Positions 27,802 through 36,258 are shown, numbered from the stretch's first letter. The stretch is 64,000 nt of DNA from Vibrio owensii CAIM 1854 = LMG 25443 (GCF_000817815.1 NZ_JPRD01000006.1:1-64000); one strand, 5' to 3'. Numbers and translations are program-made. The notes: a model not told the origin generated them from the sequence alone.

Positions 27802-28872
27802 TTATTGTTGCGTTTCTAGTGGGATTTGCCCCGTCGTCACTTGGTCGACATCAAACTCAGTCAGCTCCTCAATATAGCTTTCTACCGTTTGCTCAACCAT
27901 GTCATCATCTTGCTTGAAGTAAGCGATGTGGAAGATAGCATCACCTTCGTTAACCAGTGGCAGTGTTTGCTGGCCAATTACGATACCGCCTTTTGGTGCC
28001 AACAGCTCTAGTTCGTCATGACCTAAAGGCGAGCTGATGTAAGCGAGAGTCTCGCCTTCTTCTACTTTATCACCTAAGTTCACAACCGTACGTAGGATAC
28101 CGTTGCCCGATGCGCGAACCCAGCTGGTGGATTTTGCGATGATTGGCTCTGGTAGCTTTTTGCGGCTCGCACGTAGCATGCCGATAGCTTGCATCACACG
28201 TTGCACACCTAGTACACCTGCACTGATCGACAATGGGTCAAAGCGCAGAGCTTCACCAGCTTCGTAAGTCAGTACTGGGATATCGCACTTTTCCGCTTCA
28301 CTACGAAGAGAGCCGTCACGAAGAGCAGAGTCTACGATCACAGGTGTCGCAAATGCTTTTGCAATACGTAGTGTTTCTGGGTTGCTCAAGTTCGCACGGA
28401 TCTGAGGTAGGTTAGTACGGTGAATCGCACCCGTGTGAAGATCCAAAATATAGTCACAACGCTTGGCGATGTTATTGAAGAAGCCATGCGCCATGCGTGA
28501 TGCCAATGCGCCTTTCTCACTGCCCGGGAAGCAGCGGTTTAGGTCGCGACGGTCTGGAAGGTAGCGCGACTTATGGATAAAGCCAAACACGTTGACGATA
28601 GGAACCGCAATCACCGTGCCTTTTAGTTTGGCTGGATCCAATTGGTTGATCATCTGACGAACGATCTCTACGCCATTAAGCTCATCACCATGGATCGCTG
28701 CATTTACCATTAAAACAGGGCCTTCCTGTTTACCGTGGATAATTTCCACAGGAATAGAAAGAGGCGAGTGCGTGTAAAGCTGTGCCGCTTCAAATTCGGT
28801 TTCTAGTCGTTGTCCTGGTTGTACTTGGTGCCCGAGCAGCTCAAATACTTTGCTTTTTTTACTTCTGGCCAT
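27802..28872 (-). CDS. Succinylglutamate desuccinylase/aspartoacylase family protein
   Basis: A 356-residue zinc-dependent enzyme of the AstE/AspA (M14-like) family. Zinc-ligand motifs are visible as NAAIHGDELNGVEI (His and Glu, about residues 57-70) and ILDLHTGA (His, about 141-148). The conserved DRRDLNRCFPG motif lies between them. The C-terminal third carries a biotinyl-like beta fold (ASGNGILRTVVNLGDKVEEGETLAYISSPLG). Members hydrolyse N-acyl amino acids; this branch is not AstE proper, because no arginine-succinyltransferase pathway genes are nearby. The substrate is unassigned. It has its own terminator and leader. Confidence 0.88.
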   Translation of the reverse strand: MARSKKSKVFELLGHQVQPGQRLETEFEAAQLYTHSPLSIPVEIIHGKQEGPVLMVNAAIHGDELNGVEIVRQMINQLDPAKLKGTVIAVPIVNVFGFIHKSRYLPDRRDLNRCFPGSEKGALASRMAHGFFNNIAKRCDYILDLHTGAIHRTNLPQIRANLSNPETLRIAKAFATPVIVDSALRDGSLRSEAEKCDIPVLTYEAGEALRFDPLSISAGVLGVQRVMQAIGMLRASRKKLPEPIIAKSTSWVRASGNGILRTVVNLGDKVEEGETLAYISSPLGHDELELLAPKGGIVIGQQTLPLVNEGDAIFHIAYFKQDDDMVEQTVESYIEELTEFDVDQVTTGQIPLETQQ

Positions 28873-29202
28873 AAACCATCTCTGTCAAATACGTTAGCAA
28901 CAATGTAACAACTGGTTCAAAATCACACTAATCATTCTTCTTGATGTGACGAACAATAATTTTTATTGAAAAGATCAAAAATTCACCGAATGTATGGCTT
29001 GTGTAAGTTTATTGGGTGAAATCTAGTATCGATTGAGTAGCCTTGCCTTGGTTTTTGATGCGTTACATTCATAGAAAAAATAAGGCTGTGTTAAATTTAA
29101 TACTAATATTTTTTTGGCGAAAAACTGTCTTTTACCTCTTGTTTTTATCCGCTACTATCCCCGCCGAATTTTTGACCTAATACTATTTAACTAGAGGTTT
29201 TA
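28873..29202. other. Divergent intergenic region, no gene seen
   Basis: A 330-base AT-rich region between two divergent genes. A weak promoter for the DUF3332 gene may be TTTACC (29131-29136), 16 bases, TACTAT (29153-29158). I see no RNA gene or operator here. Confidence 0.35.
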
Positions 29203-29742
29203 ATGAAAAAGGCGATCGCTAAAATTGGCGCACTAACTGCAGTAGCAGTTTCTCTTTCTGGCTGTGTAGGCAGCAACGCAGTAACGGGTTACGTTATGGG
29301 CTTCAACTTGAAAGCCGTTGATAACCGTTACGCTCGTGGTGGTCTAAACATGCTAATGGCGCCAGTTTACGGTGTTGCGATTGCGGCTGACTACATTGTG
29401 TTCAACTCGCTAGAGTTCTGGACTGGTAAAAACCCGCTAAACGGTAAGCCACACATCTTTGACAAGAAGATGGACACTTACATCGACGTAAACCACCAGT
29501 TAGATAAGTCTCTAACGACAGCTCCTGTTGGTCCTATTACGAATAACCGTGTTATCGAACAAGGTCAAATGCAACAGATCGACGAAAACACAGTTCAAAT
29601 GGACATCACTTACAACAACGGTGAAAAAGCGACACTAATGGGTGTTCGTGAAGGTGAGTTTGTTACTTACTACATCGATGGTGAAGTTGTTGCTAAGACT
29701 TCTATGGATGAGCTAGCGTCATACGCGCAAACTCGTGCATAA
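29203..29742 (+). CDS. Lipoprotein, DUF3332 family
   Basis: A 179-residue lipoprotein: signal MKKAIAKIGALTAVAVSLSGC with lipobox LSGC, so the mature protein starts at Cys21. The mature part begins with VGSNAVTGYVMGFNLKAVDNRYARGGLNMLMAPVYGVAIAADYIVFNSLEFWTGKNPL, the block I recognise as DUF3332, followed by a beta-rich C-terminal half. Function is unknown. The ATG follows TAGAGGTTTTA. Codon use is strongly biased towards the highly expressed set, suggesting an abundant envelope protein. Monocistronic. Confidence 0.85.
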   Translation: MKKAIAKIGALTAVAVSLSGCVGSNAVTGYVMGFNLKAVDNRYARGGLNMLMAPVYGVAIAADYIVFNSLEFWTGKNPLNGKPHIFDKKMDTYIDVNHQLDKSLTTAPVGPITNNRVIEQGQMQQIDENTVQMDITYNNGEKATLMGVREGEFVTYYIDGEVVAKTSMDELASYAQTRA

Positions 29743-29769
29743 GTTGCGATTTTTTCTGAGTTCGCAATA

Positions 29770-29796
29770 AAAAAGGGTGCCTCGGCACCCTTTTTC
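29770..29796. terminator. Bidirectional terminator between the DUF3332 gene and pepD
   Basis: AAAGGGTGC (29772-29780) pairs with GCACCCTTT (29785-29793), flanked by A's and T's. It can stop transcription from both convergent genes. Confidence 0.88.
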
Positions 29797-29819
29797 GTAT
29801 TTATCGTATCTGGTTAGGA

Positions 29820-31292
29820 TTACGCTTTTTCTGGAATTGCTTCTAGCAGTGCAACCATTTGATCCCAGAACAGCTGAACGGTATCAATCTTCACTTTCTC
29901 ATCTGGAGAGTGCGGGAACTTGATGGTTGGACCGAAAGAAACCATATCCATGTTCGGGTAAGGTTCTTTGAATAGACCACACTCAAGACCTGCGTGAATA
30001 ACCATGATGTTTGGTTTGTGACCGTAGATGCCTTCGTACATATCACGGAAGATTGCCATGATTTCAGAATCTGCATCTGGTTTCCAACCTGGGTAAGCAC
30101 CAGAGAATTCGATTTGCGCACCTGCAAGTTCAGCCACAGACTGAAGCATGCCTTCAACTTGGCTACGACCTGAGTCGATCAGTGAGCGAATTAGGCAAAG
30201 TACGGTTACTTTGTTCTCTTCTGTTGTGATAACGCCAACGTTAAGTGACGTTTCAACCACACCTTCAACTTCGTCACTCATGCGCATTACGCCGTTTGGA
30301 CACGCGTTAAGCGCCGCGATGAAACGTTGTTGATCTGCAACTGCAAATACTTGTGCGTCAGTCGCGAACTCTTCGTTGAAAGTCACAATGTCAGTTTCAA
30401 CTTTACCAAGCTCAGTTTTTAGTAGCTCAGTGTAGTAGTTGAACAATTCCGCTAACTTATCTTGGTTTTCTGCTGGTAGAGCAACCGTAACGAATGCTTC
30501 ACGAGGAATAGCGTTACGTAGGCTACCACCACGGAACTCGACAAGACGAAGATCCAACTCTTGTGCGTGACCAGCAAGGAAACGACCAATCAGTTTGTTT
30601 GCGTTGCCACGACCTGTGTGGATATCACAGCCAGAGTGACCACCTTTAAGGCCTTTTAGCGTTAGCTGACGAGTAACAAAGCCTGCTGGAATGGCATCGC
30701 GAGTGATGTCGAATGTCATTGCGCCGTCGATACCGCCAGCACAACCCATGTAGACTTCGCCTTCTTGCTCTGAATCCGTGTTTAGAAGGATGTCGCCTTC
30801 TAGCCAACCTTCTTCAAGGCCAAATGCGCCAGTCATGCCTGCTTCTTCATCAATCGTTAGCAGCACTTCAATAGGGCCGTGTTTGATTTCAGTAGAAGCA
30901 AGAACCGCAAGACAAGAAGCCATACCGATGCCGTTGTCCGCACCAAGTGTTGTGCCTTTTGCGGTTACCCATTCGCCATCGATGTATGGCTGGATAGGAT
31001 CTTTTGTGAAGTCGTGATCAGTATCTTCATTCTTTTGCGGCACCATGTCGATGTGCGCTTGAAGAACCACGCCTTTCTTGTTTTCCATGCCAGGAGTAGC
31101 AGGCTTCTTAATGAACACGTTGCCAGTTGAATCGCGGCGTACGTCAAAACCTTGCTCTGTTGCCCAAGTAACAATGTACTGAGCTAGCGCCTCTTCATGT
31201 TTTGAAGGGTGAGGAATTGAACAAATCTTATCGAAAAACTGCCAGAGTGGAGTAGGTGATAAGGTACTGATTTCAGAATGGAATTCAGACAC
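29820..31292 (-). CDS. pepD: Aminoacyl-histidine dipeptidase (peptidase D)
   Basis: PepD is a cytosolic zinc metallopeptidase (M20 family) that cleaves carnosine-like Xaa-His dipeptides. The 490-residue product resembles E. coli PepD throughout: LQAHIDMVPQKN (metal ligand His), GTTLGADNGIGMA (bridging Asp), LLTIDEEAGMTGAFGL (catalytic Glu), LLNTDSEQEGEVYMGCAGGID. I take the GTG at 31292 as the start: AAGGAG lies 7 bases upstream, and the protein then begins SEFHSEISTLSPTPLW, like E. coli. The extra 34 residues of the longer frame do not fit the family. Divergent from the candidate VcdRP transcript. Confidence 0.96.
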   Translation of the reverse strand: MSEFHSEISTLSPTPLWQFFDKICSIPHPSKHEEALAQYIVTWATEQGFDVRRDSTGNVFIKKPATPGMENKKGVVLQAHIDMVPQKNEDTDHDFTKDPIQPYIDGEWVTAKGTTLGADNGIGMASCLAVLASTEIKHGPIEVLLTIDEEAGMTGAFGLEEGWLEGDILLNTDSEQEGEVYMGCAGGIDGAMTFDITRDAIPAGFVTRQLTLKGLKGGHSGCDIHTGRGNANKLIGRFLAGHAQELDLRLVEFRGGSLRNAIPREAFVTVALPAENQDKLAELFNYYTELLKTELGKVETDIVTFNEEFATDAQVFAVADQQRFIAALNACPNGVMRMSDEVEGVVETSLNVGVITTEENKVTVLCLIRSLIDSGRSQVEGMLQSVAELAGAQIEFSGAYPGWKPDADSEIMAIFRDMYEGIYGHKPNIMVIHAGLECGLFKEPYPNMDMVSFGPTIKFPHSPDEKVKIDTVQLFWDQMVALLEAIPEKA

Positions 31293-31584
31293 GGAAGACT
31301 CCTTTTGATGTGCTTTGCCAAATTTAAACCGTAAACTTAATGAGTGTTTAGCAGTAAATGCTAATCGGTATTGGCTTGAAATTGCCATCAGCATACCACC
31401 ACAAAAGCCGTTCTAGTAGTTGTGGTGAAAAGGATTTGCTCTAGAACTGTCACAGATTATGAACACAATGCAATACACTAATGCAACGCACTTAGTATGA
31501 ATTGAAAGTTTGGCTATTTTTTAATTTACTAAACTGTAATTTAATTACAGTTAATTCTTGAGGAAGATCAATTTATCAATGTTT

Positions 31585-31600
31585 TGTGATTTTGGTCACT
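31585..31600 (+). promoter_or_regulatory. CRP binding site
   Basis: TGTGATTTTGGTCACT fits the CRP core TGTGA-N6-TCACA at 9 of 10 positions. It lies upstream of the promoter for the small-peptide transcript; it could also affect the divergent pepD gene. Confidence 0.75.
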
Positions 31601-31607
31601 AAAATGC

Positions 31608-31635
31608 TTGTAATTAAATTTCTTGGTGGTATATT
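31608..31635 (+). promoter_or_regulatory. Promoter of the small-peptide transcript
   Basis: TTGTAA (31608-31613), 16 bases, TATATT (31630-31635). It predicts a transcription start near 31642. The CRP site would be centred near -49. Confidence 0.55.
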
Positions 31636-31752
31636 TGTAACCAGCTTCTGAGAGAAGAATGAAATGCTCAAAGGATGAGTCCGTTTATCGCCTCCAAGGA
31701 ACCGAGAAATCAACCAAATTAACAGTATTAATTGATTTAGAAGGTGATATTT

Positions 31753-31839
31753 ATGAAAGGTTTACCAAGTGCAATGTTCTGGAACAGCAAATCTGTTTAC
31801 ACCGGTAACTTTGTATACCCAACAAGCTTTGGTTACTAA
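31753..31839 (+). CDS. 28-residue peptide, VcdP-like
   Basis: ATG at 31753 with AAGGTGAT 5-12 bases upstream. The peptide begins MKGLPSAMFW and ends YPTSFGY. Eight of its 28 residues are aromatic. It has no signal peptide and no long hydrophobic segment, so it is probably a cytosolic protein that acts by binding a partner. Size, position inside a CRP-associated small transcript and gene neighbourhood point to VcdP, the 29-residue activator of citrate synthase encoded by VcdRP in V. cholerae. The alternative is a leader peptide, but the next gene starts almost 500 bases downstream, beyond a strong terminator. Confidence 0.6.
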   Translation: MKGLPSAMFWNSKSVYTGNFVYPTSFGY

Positions 31840-31926
31840 TTGAAGCCAACGCATGTGACTCGAACAAATTTGTTCACCCCTATAAATTGGAATTTTTTTT
31901 CAGTGCATAGTGCTGACATGATTCAC

Positions 31927-31954
31927 CGCCACTCAAATTGAGTGGCGTTTTTTT
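31927..31954 (+). terminator. Terminator of the small-peptide transcript
   Basis: CGCCACTC (31927-31934) pairs with GAGTGGCG (31940-31947), followed by seven T's. Confidence 0.92.
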
Positions 31955-32286
31955 ATCTGCAATTCCAAACTTCGGCTACTTTCTCGCCACCAAGTTCGCA
32001 TTCTACTGCTGCTTCTTCCACATATTTCATTTCCTGACCAATTCTGTGGGTGTTTTACGTCCAAAACCTTAGGTTTGCGTTTGAAAGTTTAATACATTGT
32101 TCAGTTTGTACACGTTGGGTTGTACAGAACATAACTCTGTTAGTCGTTGTTTATTAAGGCCTAAATTTTTAGCCTGTTTAAAACACTAGCGGATAGGTTT
32201 CATATCCGAAGAAAAAAATCCTATTAGAGTGAAAATTCTATCTGGAATTTGTTATTTGATAACTTTATAATTCGAGCCAATCGATT
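31955..32286. other. Leader region of the purine permease gene
   Basis: No gene seen. It contains a CGGATA/TATCCG hairpin around 32190-32208 and a likely -10 TATAAT at 32266-32271. I looked for a purine riboswitch and did not find its conserved core. Confidence 0.4.
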
Positions 32287-32302
32287 ACGCAACCGTTTAC
32301 TT
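32287..32302 (+). promoter_or_regulatory. PurR operator of the purine permease gene
   Basis: ACGCAACCGTTTACTT matches 13 of 16 positions of the PurR palindrome. It lies between the likely -10 element (32266-32271) and the start codon, where bound PurR would block transcription. Confidence 0.75.
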
Positions 32303-32325
32303 TTTACCTTTTACAGGATTCGATC

Positions 32326-33615
32326 ATGCTCGAAAGGCTCTTTAAACTTAGTGAAAATGGCACCAACGTGCGCACTGAGATCATCGCAGGTATCACTACC
32401 TTCCTAACTATGGCTTACATCATCTTTGTAAACCCAGCTATCCTTGCAGATACTGGTATGGATCGTGGTGCCGTGTTCGTTGCGACGTGTCTTGCTGCAG
32501 CTATTGGCTGTTTCATCATGGGCTTAGTAGCAAACTACCCAATCGCTCAGGCTCCAGGTATGGGCCTAAACGCGTTCTTTACCTACTCTGTTGTGTTGGG
32601 TATGGGTTACACGTGGCAAGTAGCGCTAGCAGCAGTATTTGTTTCTGGTCTGTTATTCATTGTCTTGAGTGTGTTCAAGATCCGTGAGTGGATCATCAAC
32701 TCAATTCCACTTTCTCTTCGTACAGGTATCTCTGCAGGTATCGGTCTTTTCCTTGCGTTCATCGCACTGAAAAACGCAGGCATCGTAGTAGATAACCCAG
32801 CAACGCTAGTTTCAATGGGTAACATCACTTCGCTACCATCTGTACTTGCGGCTATTGGCTTCTTTGTGACTATCGCGCTGGTTCACCGTGGTGTGAAAGG
32901 TGCGGTTATGATTGCCATTTTGGGTGTGACAATTCTTGGTCTTATCTTTGGTGACGTTCAATGGGGCGGCATCATGTCTACACCACCAAGCATTGCACCA
33001 ACCTTCATGCAGCTAGACTTCTCTGGTTTGTTCGAAGTTGGCATGATCTCGGTAGTATTTGCTTTCCTATTCGTTGACTTGTTCGACACTGCAGGCACGC
33101 TAGTTGGCGTTTCACAAAAAGCAGGTCTAACTGACGAGAACGGTAACATTCCACGTCTAAACAAAGCGCTACTTGCTGACTCAACAGCAACATCAGTAGG
33201 TGCTCTACTAGGTACATCTAACACGACGTCATACATTGAGAGTGTTTCTGGTGTAGCGGCTGGCGGTCGTACTGGTCTAACGGCTGTGGTTGTTGGCGTA
33301 TTGTTCCTTCTTGCTCTGTTGTTCTCGCCACTAGCAGGTATGATTCCAGCTTACGCAACATCTGGTGCGCTGTTCTACGTAGCGATCCTAATGCTTTCTG
33401 GTCTTGTTGGTATCGACTGGCGTGACCTAACAGAAGCTGCGCCAGTTGTGGTTACTTGTTTGGTAATGCCTCTTACTTTCTCGATTGCAGAAGGTATCAC
33501 GCTAGGTTTCATCGCTTACGCTGCTATCAAACTATTCAGCGGCAAAGGCCGTGAAGTATCGATGAGTGTGTGGGTGATGTCTGCTATCTTCATCGTGAAA
33601 TACATGGTCGGTTAA
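32326..33615 (+). CDS. NCS2-type (AzgA-like) purine nucleobase permease
   Basis: A 429-residue inner-membrane permease with about 12-14 hydrophobic segments, importing adenine, guanine or hypoxanthine by H+ symport. Diagnostic segments are TEIIAGITTFLTMAYIIFVNPAILADTGMD at the N terminus, QAPGMGLNAFF, and FLFVDLFDTAGTLVGVSQKAGL and LLGTSNTTSYIESVSGVAAGGRTGLTAV in the middle. These belong to the AzgA/PurP/GhxP branch (COG2252) rather than the uracil/xanthine branch. The exact base is not readable. The PurR operator and the gpt gene just downstream fit a purine-salvage role. A strong terminator separates it from gpt. Confidence 0.93.
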   Translation: MLERLFKLSENGTNVRTEIIAGITTFLTMAYIIFVNPAILADTGMDRGAVFVATCLAAAIGCFIMGLVANYPIAQAPGMGLNAFFTYSVVLGMGYTWQVALAAVFVSGLLFIVLSVFKIREWIINSIPLSLRTGISAGIGLFLAFIALKNAGIVVDNPATLVSMGNITSLPSVLAAIGFFVTIALVHRGVKGAVMIAILGVTILGLIFGDVQWGGIMSTPPSIAPTFMQLDFSGLFEVGMISVVFAFLFVDLFDTAGTLVGVSQKAGLTDENGNIPRLNKALLADSTATSVGALLGTSNTTSYIESVSGVAAGGRTGLTAVVVGVLFLLALLFSPLAGMIPAYATSGALFYVAILMLSGLVGIDWRDLTEAAPVVVTCLVMPLTFSIAEGITLGFIAYAAIKLFSGKGREVSMSVWVMSAIFIVKYMVG

Positions 33616-33630
33616 TTCCAACGATTGAAA

Positions 33631-33666
33631 AAAGCCAGTGCGAGCTCGAGTTCGCACTGGCTTTTT
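33631..33666 (+). terminator. Terminator of the purine permease gene
   Basis: AAAGCCAGTGCGA (33631-33643) pairs with TCGCACTGGCTTT (33652-33664), followed by T's. Confidence 0.92.
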
Positions 33667-33768
33667 GTTTGTGGGGGATTTGTATTCAAATTCATCCACT
33701 TTTCTATTTTGTATTGTTCACCGAACTCGGTTTTTCTGCGGAATTGGCGGAGAATTTTGATATCAGCG

Positions 33769-33808
33769 TTGGTATTAGCCATGGGTTTCGGTAGAATAAT
33801 CGTTTGCG
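33769..33808 (+). promoter_or_regulatory. Likely gpt promoter with a PurR-like half site
   Basis: TTGGTA (33769-33774), 17 bases, TAGAAT (33792-33797). CGTTTGCG (33801-33808) just downstream is a perfect PurR half-site, but the other half is poor, so PurR control is only possible. Confidence 0.45.
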
Positions 33809-33920
33809 CAGCTTGAAACCCCCATTTCCTCTGGTGTGGAAAGTTTAGCTTGTTGAGTCCATTTCAGCGCCAACAGCTAGATAGAGGGGATGCATATTTT
33901 GAAATTATTAGGTTATTACA

Positions 33921-34385
33921 ATGAGTAAAAAATTCATTATCACTTGGGATGCGATGCAGTCTTACTGCCGTGAACTGGCTGAGAAACAAATGCCAGCTGA
34001 GCAATGGAAAGGTATTTGGGCGGTAAGCCGTGGTGGTCTAGTTCCTGGTGCAATCCTAGCGCGTGAACTGGGTATTCGTCACGTTGATACTATTTGTATC
34101 TCTAGCTACGACCACGATCACCAGCGTGATATGACAGTAGTTAAAGCACCAGAAGGTGACGGCGAAGGTTTCCTAATCGTTGAAGACCTAGTAGATAGCG
34201 GTGACACAGCACGCAAGCTACGTGAAATGTACCCGAAAGCGAAACTTATCGCAGTATGTGCTAAGCCTGCAGGTGTTGAGCTACTAGATGATTACGTAGT
34301 AGACATCGCTCAAGACACTTGGATCGAGCAACCTTGGGATATGTCTATCCAGTTTGCTGAGCCAGTGAACCGTAAGCAAAAATAA
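33921..34385 (+). CDS. gpt: Xanthine-guanine phosphoribosyltransferase
   Basis: Gpt salvages guanine and xanthine (and hypoxanthine weakly), joining them to PRPP to form GMP and XMP. The 154-residue length matches E. coli Gpt. The PRPP-binding loop is [18 protein letters not shown] (about residues 84-101). [33 protein letters not shown] precedes it, and [14 protein letters not shown] near the end is the purine-recognition tail. It follows a purine permease gene but is transcribed separately, after a 300-base leader with its own promoter. Confidence 0.97.
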   Translation: MSKKFIITWDAMQSYCRELAEKQMPAEQWKGIWAVSRGGLVPGAILARELGIRHVDTICISSYDHDHQRDMTVVKAPEGDGEGFLIVEDLVDSGDTARKLREMYPKAKLIAVCAKPAGVELLDDYVVDIAQDTWIEQPWDMSIQFAEPVNRKQK

Positions 34386-34406
34386 GTTTGCACTAAGAAT
34401 ATTGAG

Positions 34407-34434
34407 AAATGCCCCTTTATAGGGGCATTTTTTT
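34407..34434 (+). terminator. Terminator of gpt
   Basis: AAATGCCCCT (34407-34416) pairs with AGGGGCATTT (34421-34430), followed by T's. Confidence 0.92.
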
Positions 34435-34475
34435 TATTATTATTACGCTATCGCAACCAGCCTAGAGTTCTTCCT

Positions 34476-35723
34476 ATGCCAGAAGACGTCAGTAAAAATC
34501 TCTCCGAAACTTTGTTTGTAAAACACAAGCAAGCGAAAGAAACCTCCGCACTTACTCAGTACATGCCGACCAGTCAAAAGATTCTTGATGAGCGAGAAGA
34601 GCATGGCGACCGTGCTTGGTATCGCCACTTAAGACGCCTTCAATGGGCGTGGCAAGGTTTGTCACCAATCGAAATGGAAAGTGTTCTGTCTAAGATTGCG
34701 TCGTCCAAGCATTCGCGTACCGAAGACCAGTGGCTCGACACTGTCATGGGCTACCACAGCGGCAACTGGACGTTTGAATGGATCAAACTGGGCATGGAAC
34801 ACCAGCGTCGTGCGGGTGAAATGAAGGGAGAAGAGGCTGCTGATGAACTGTTTACGGCATCACTGTGCTTCAGTATTGCGGGCTACCCACATTTAAAGAA
34901 CGACAACTTAGCGGCTCAAGCTCAAGTGTTGGCAAACAAAGCTTATACCGAAGGTTCTGAGAAAACTCAGTACGTTATCAAGCAGATCGAAGTGCCTTAC
35001 CAAAAGCGTAAGATCATCGCGAACTTACACTTGCCACGCACAGATAAACAACTTCCTGTTGTCATGGTCAGTGCGGGACTGGATAGCTTACAAACCGACA
35101 TGTGGCGTTTGTTCCGTAATCACCTTGCGCCAAAAGACATTGCGATGTTGACCATTGATATGCCATCGGTCGGCCACAGCTCGCATTGGCCTTTAACGGA
35201 AGATTCAAGTTGTCTGCACCAAGCTGTACTCAATGAGTTGTTCTCTTTACCTTGGGTTGATCATCATAAGGTGGGTTTGATTGGTTTCCGCTTCGGCGGC
35301 AATGCGATGATTCGTCTTTCTTTCGTTGAGCAAGAGAAGATCAAAGCTTGTGTAGCATTAGGTGCGCCGGTGCATGATCTGTTTACCTCACCGAAGAAAC
35401 TGCAGCAGATGCCGAAGATGTACCTAGATCTGCTGGCGTCTCGTTTGGGTAAGAGCGCCGTGGACATCAATAGCATGGCAGGTCAGATGATGGCGTGGTC
35501 GTTGAAGGTACAAGGCTTTTTGAGCAGCCGCAAAACTAAGGTGCCAATTCTTGCGCTCAGCTTAGAAGGCGACCCTGTTTCACCACACAGTGACAACCAG
35601 TTGGTTGCGCTGTTTAGCCAGTACGGACAAGCTAAGAAAATCAGTTCCAAGACAATTACAAAAGGTTATGAGCAATCCCTCGATTTAGCCATAAAGTGGT
35701 TGGAGGACGAATTATTAAGATGA
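34476..35723 (+). CDS. frsA: Fermentation-respiration switch protein FrsA
   Basis: FrsA is an alpha/beta-hydrolase-fold protein that binds the glucose PTS enzyme IIA(Glc) and shifts cells towards fermentation; its enzymatic activity is disputed. The 415-residue product has the family start KNLSETLFVKHKQAKETSALTQYMPTSQ and, in the hydrolase domain, PVVMVSAGLDSLQTDMWRLFR and GLIGFRFGGNAMIRLSF. In the nucleophile-elbow position the motif reads GFRFGG, so no Ser nucleophile is evident. The C terminus YEQSLDLAIKWLEDELLR is typical. A short gap and no terminator precede crl, although crl appears to have its own leader. Confidence 0.95.
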   Translation: MPEDVSKNLSETLFVKHKQAKETSALTQYMPTSQKILDEREEHGDRAWYRHLRRLQWAWQGLSPIEMESVLSKIASSKHSRTEDQWLDTVMGYHSGNWTFEWIKLGMEHQRRAGEMKGEEAADELFTASLCFSIAGYPHLKNDNLAAQAQVLANKAYTEGSEKTQYVIKQIEVPYQKRKIIANLHLPRTDKQLPVVMVSAGLDSLQTDMWRLFRNHLAPKDIAMLTIDMPSVGHSSHWPLTEDSSCLHQAVLNELFSLPWVDHHKVGLIGFRFGGNAMIRLSFVEQEKIKACVALGAPVHDLFTSPKKLQQMPKMYLDLLASRLGKSAVDINSMAGQMMAWSLKVQGFLSSRKTKVPILALSLEGDPVSPHSDNQLVALFSQYGQAKKISSKTITKGYEQSLDLAIKWLEDELLR

Positions 35724-35783
35724 CAAATCTCCTAATTTAGTTAAGAGTGATATAGATGAGCAAAAAATAAGCTTATGATAATT

Positions 35784-35802
35784 AAAAATAATAATCATTC
35801 TT
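35784..35802 (+). promoter_or_regulatory. Possible Fur box upstream of crl
   Basis: The 19-mer starting AAAAATAATAATCATT matches 14 of 19 positions of the Fur consensus. An additional GATAAT lies just upstream (35777-35782). It is 40-60 bases before the crl start codon. Confidence 0.45.
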
Positions 35803-35841
35803 GGATAGCTCAATATCCTTACTATGGAAACGGAGATTCTT

Positions 35842-36231
35842 ATGTCAGAGACGACTCAAGGGCCGACTCACTTTCGCTTGATGTCAAAGTTGAAGGCGAT
35901 AGGTCCTTACCTGCGCGAACCACAATCACAAGAAGGGCATTACTATTTTGACTGCCTATCTGTCTGTGTTGACGATAAAAAGTCACCAGAAAAACGTGAA
36001 TTTTGGGGCTGGTGGATGGACTTGGAGTCCATTGAAGGTGGCTTTACGGCAAAATACCACATCGGTAAATACAACAAAGAAGGGGATTGGACCTCAGAAC
36101 CATTGCCAGATAAGGTGACTGAAGAAGTGTACCTCACTCAGAGTACCTTCCATCAAAAGCTTATCGATACAGTGGCTGAGCATTTCAAACTGGAAGTGGA
36201 ATATCACACAGAATCGTTTGATTTCGCCTAA
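35842..36231 (+). CDS. crl: Sigma factor-binding protein Crl
   Basis: Crl binds RpoS (sigma-S) and favours its assembly with core RNA polymerase, raising expression of stationary-phase genes. I start at ATG 35842 ([29 protein letters not shown]), which has CGGAG upstream, giving 129 residues; the upstream ATG at 35824 lacks a site. Conserved sequences include [28 protein letters not shown] and [19 protein letters not shown] possible Fur box lies in its leader, and a terminator follows. Confidence 0.95.
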   Translation: MSETTQGPTHFRLMSKLKAIGPYLREPQSQEGHYYFDCLSVCVDDKKSPEKREFWGWWMDLESIEGGFTAKYHIGKYNKEGDWTSEPLPDKVTEEVYLTQSTFHQKLIDTVAEHFKLEVEYHTESFDFA

Positions 36232-36258
36232 TTTGGCTGTTTTCTTCCTCTATAAGAC

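Larger units (their letters stand above)
31642..31954 (+). ncRNA. Candidate VcdRP-type dual-function small RNA
   Basis: A self-contained unit of about 310 bases between pepD and the purine permease gene: CRP site, promoter, a 28-codon frame with a good ribosome site, and a strong terminator. This layout resembles V. cholerae VcdRP, a CRP-controlled RNA that base-pairs with sugar-uptake mRNAs and also encodes the 29-residue VcdP, which acts on citrate synthase. The flanking genes match what I recall of that locus, but I have not compared the sequences. Within the RNA, C-rich single-stranded candidates are CGCCTCC (about 31689-31695) and the CACCCC near 31876. The perfect palindrome GAACAAATTTGTTC (31862-31875) could form an internal hairpin. 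The 5' end is a prediction. Confidence 0.6.

Noticed and set aside
31642..31760. c-di-GMP (GEMM) or glycine riboswitch in the small-transcript leader
   Set aside because: The conserved GEMM core and the glycine aptamer core are not present; only loosely similar GCCTCC appears.
31955..32325. Purine riboswitch before the permease gene
   Set aside because: No matching aptamer core; the PurR operator accounts for purine control.
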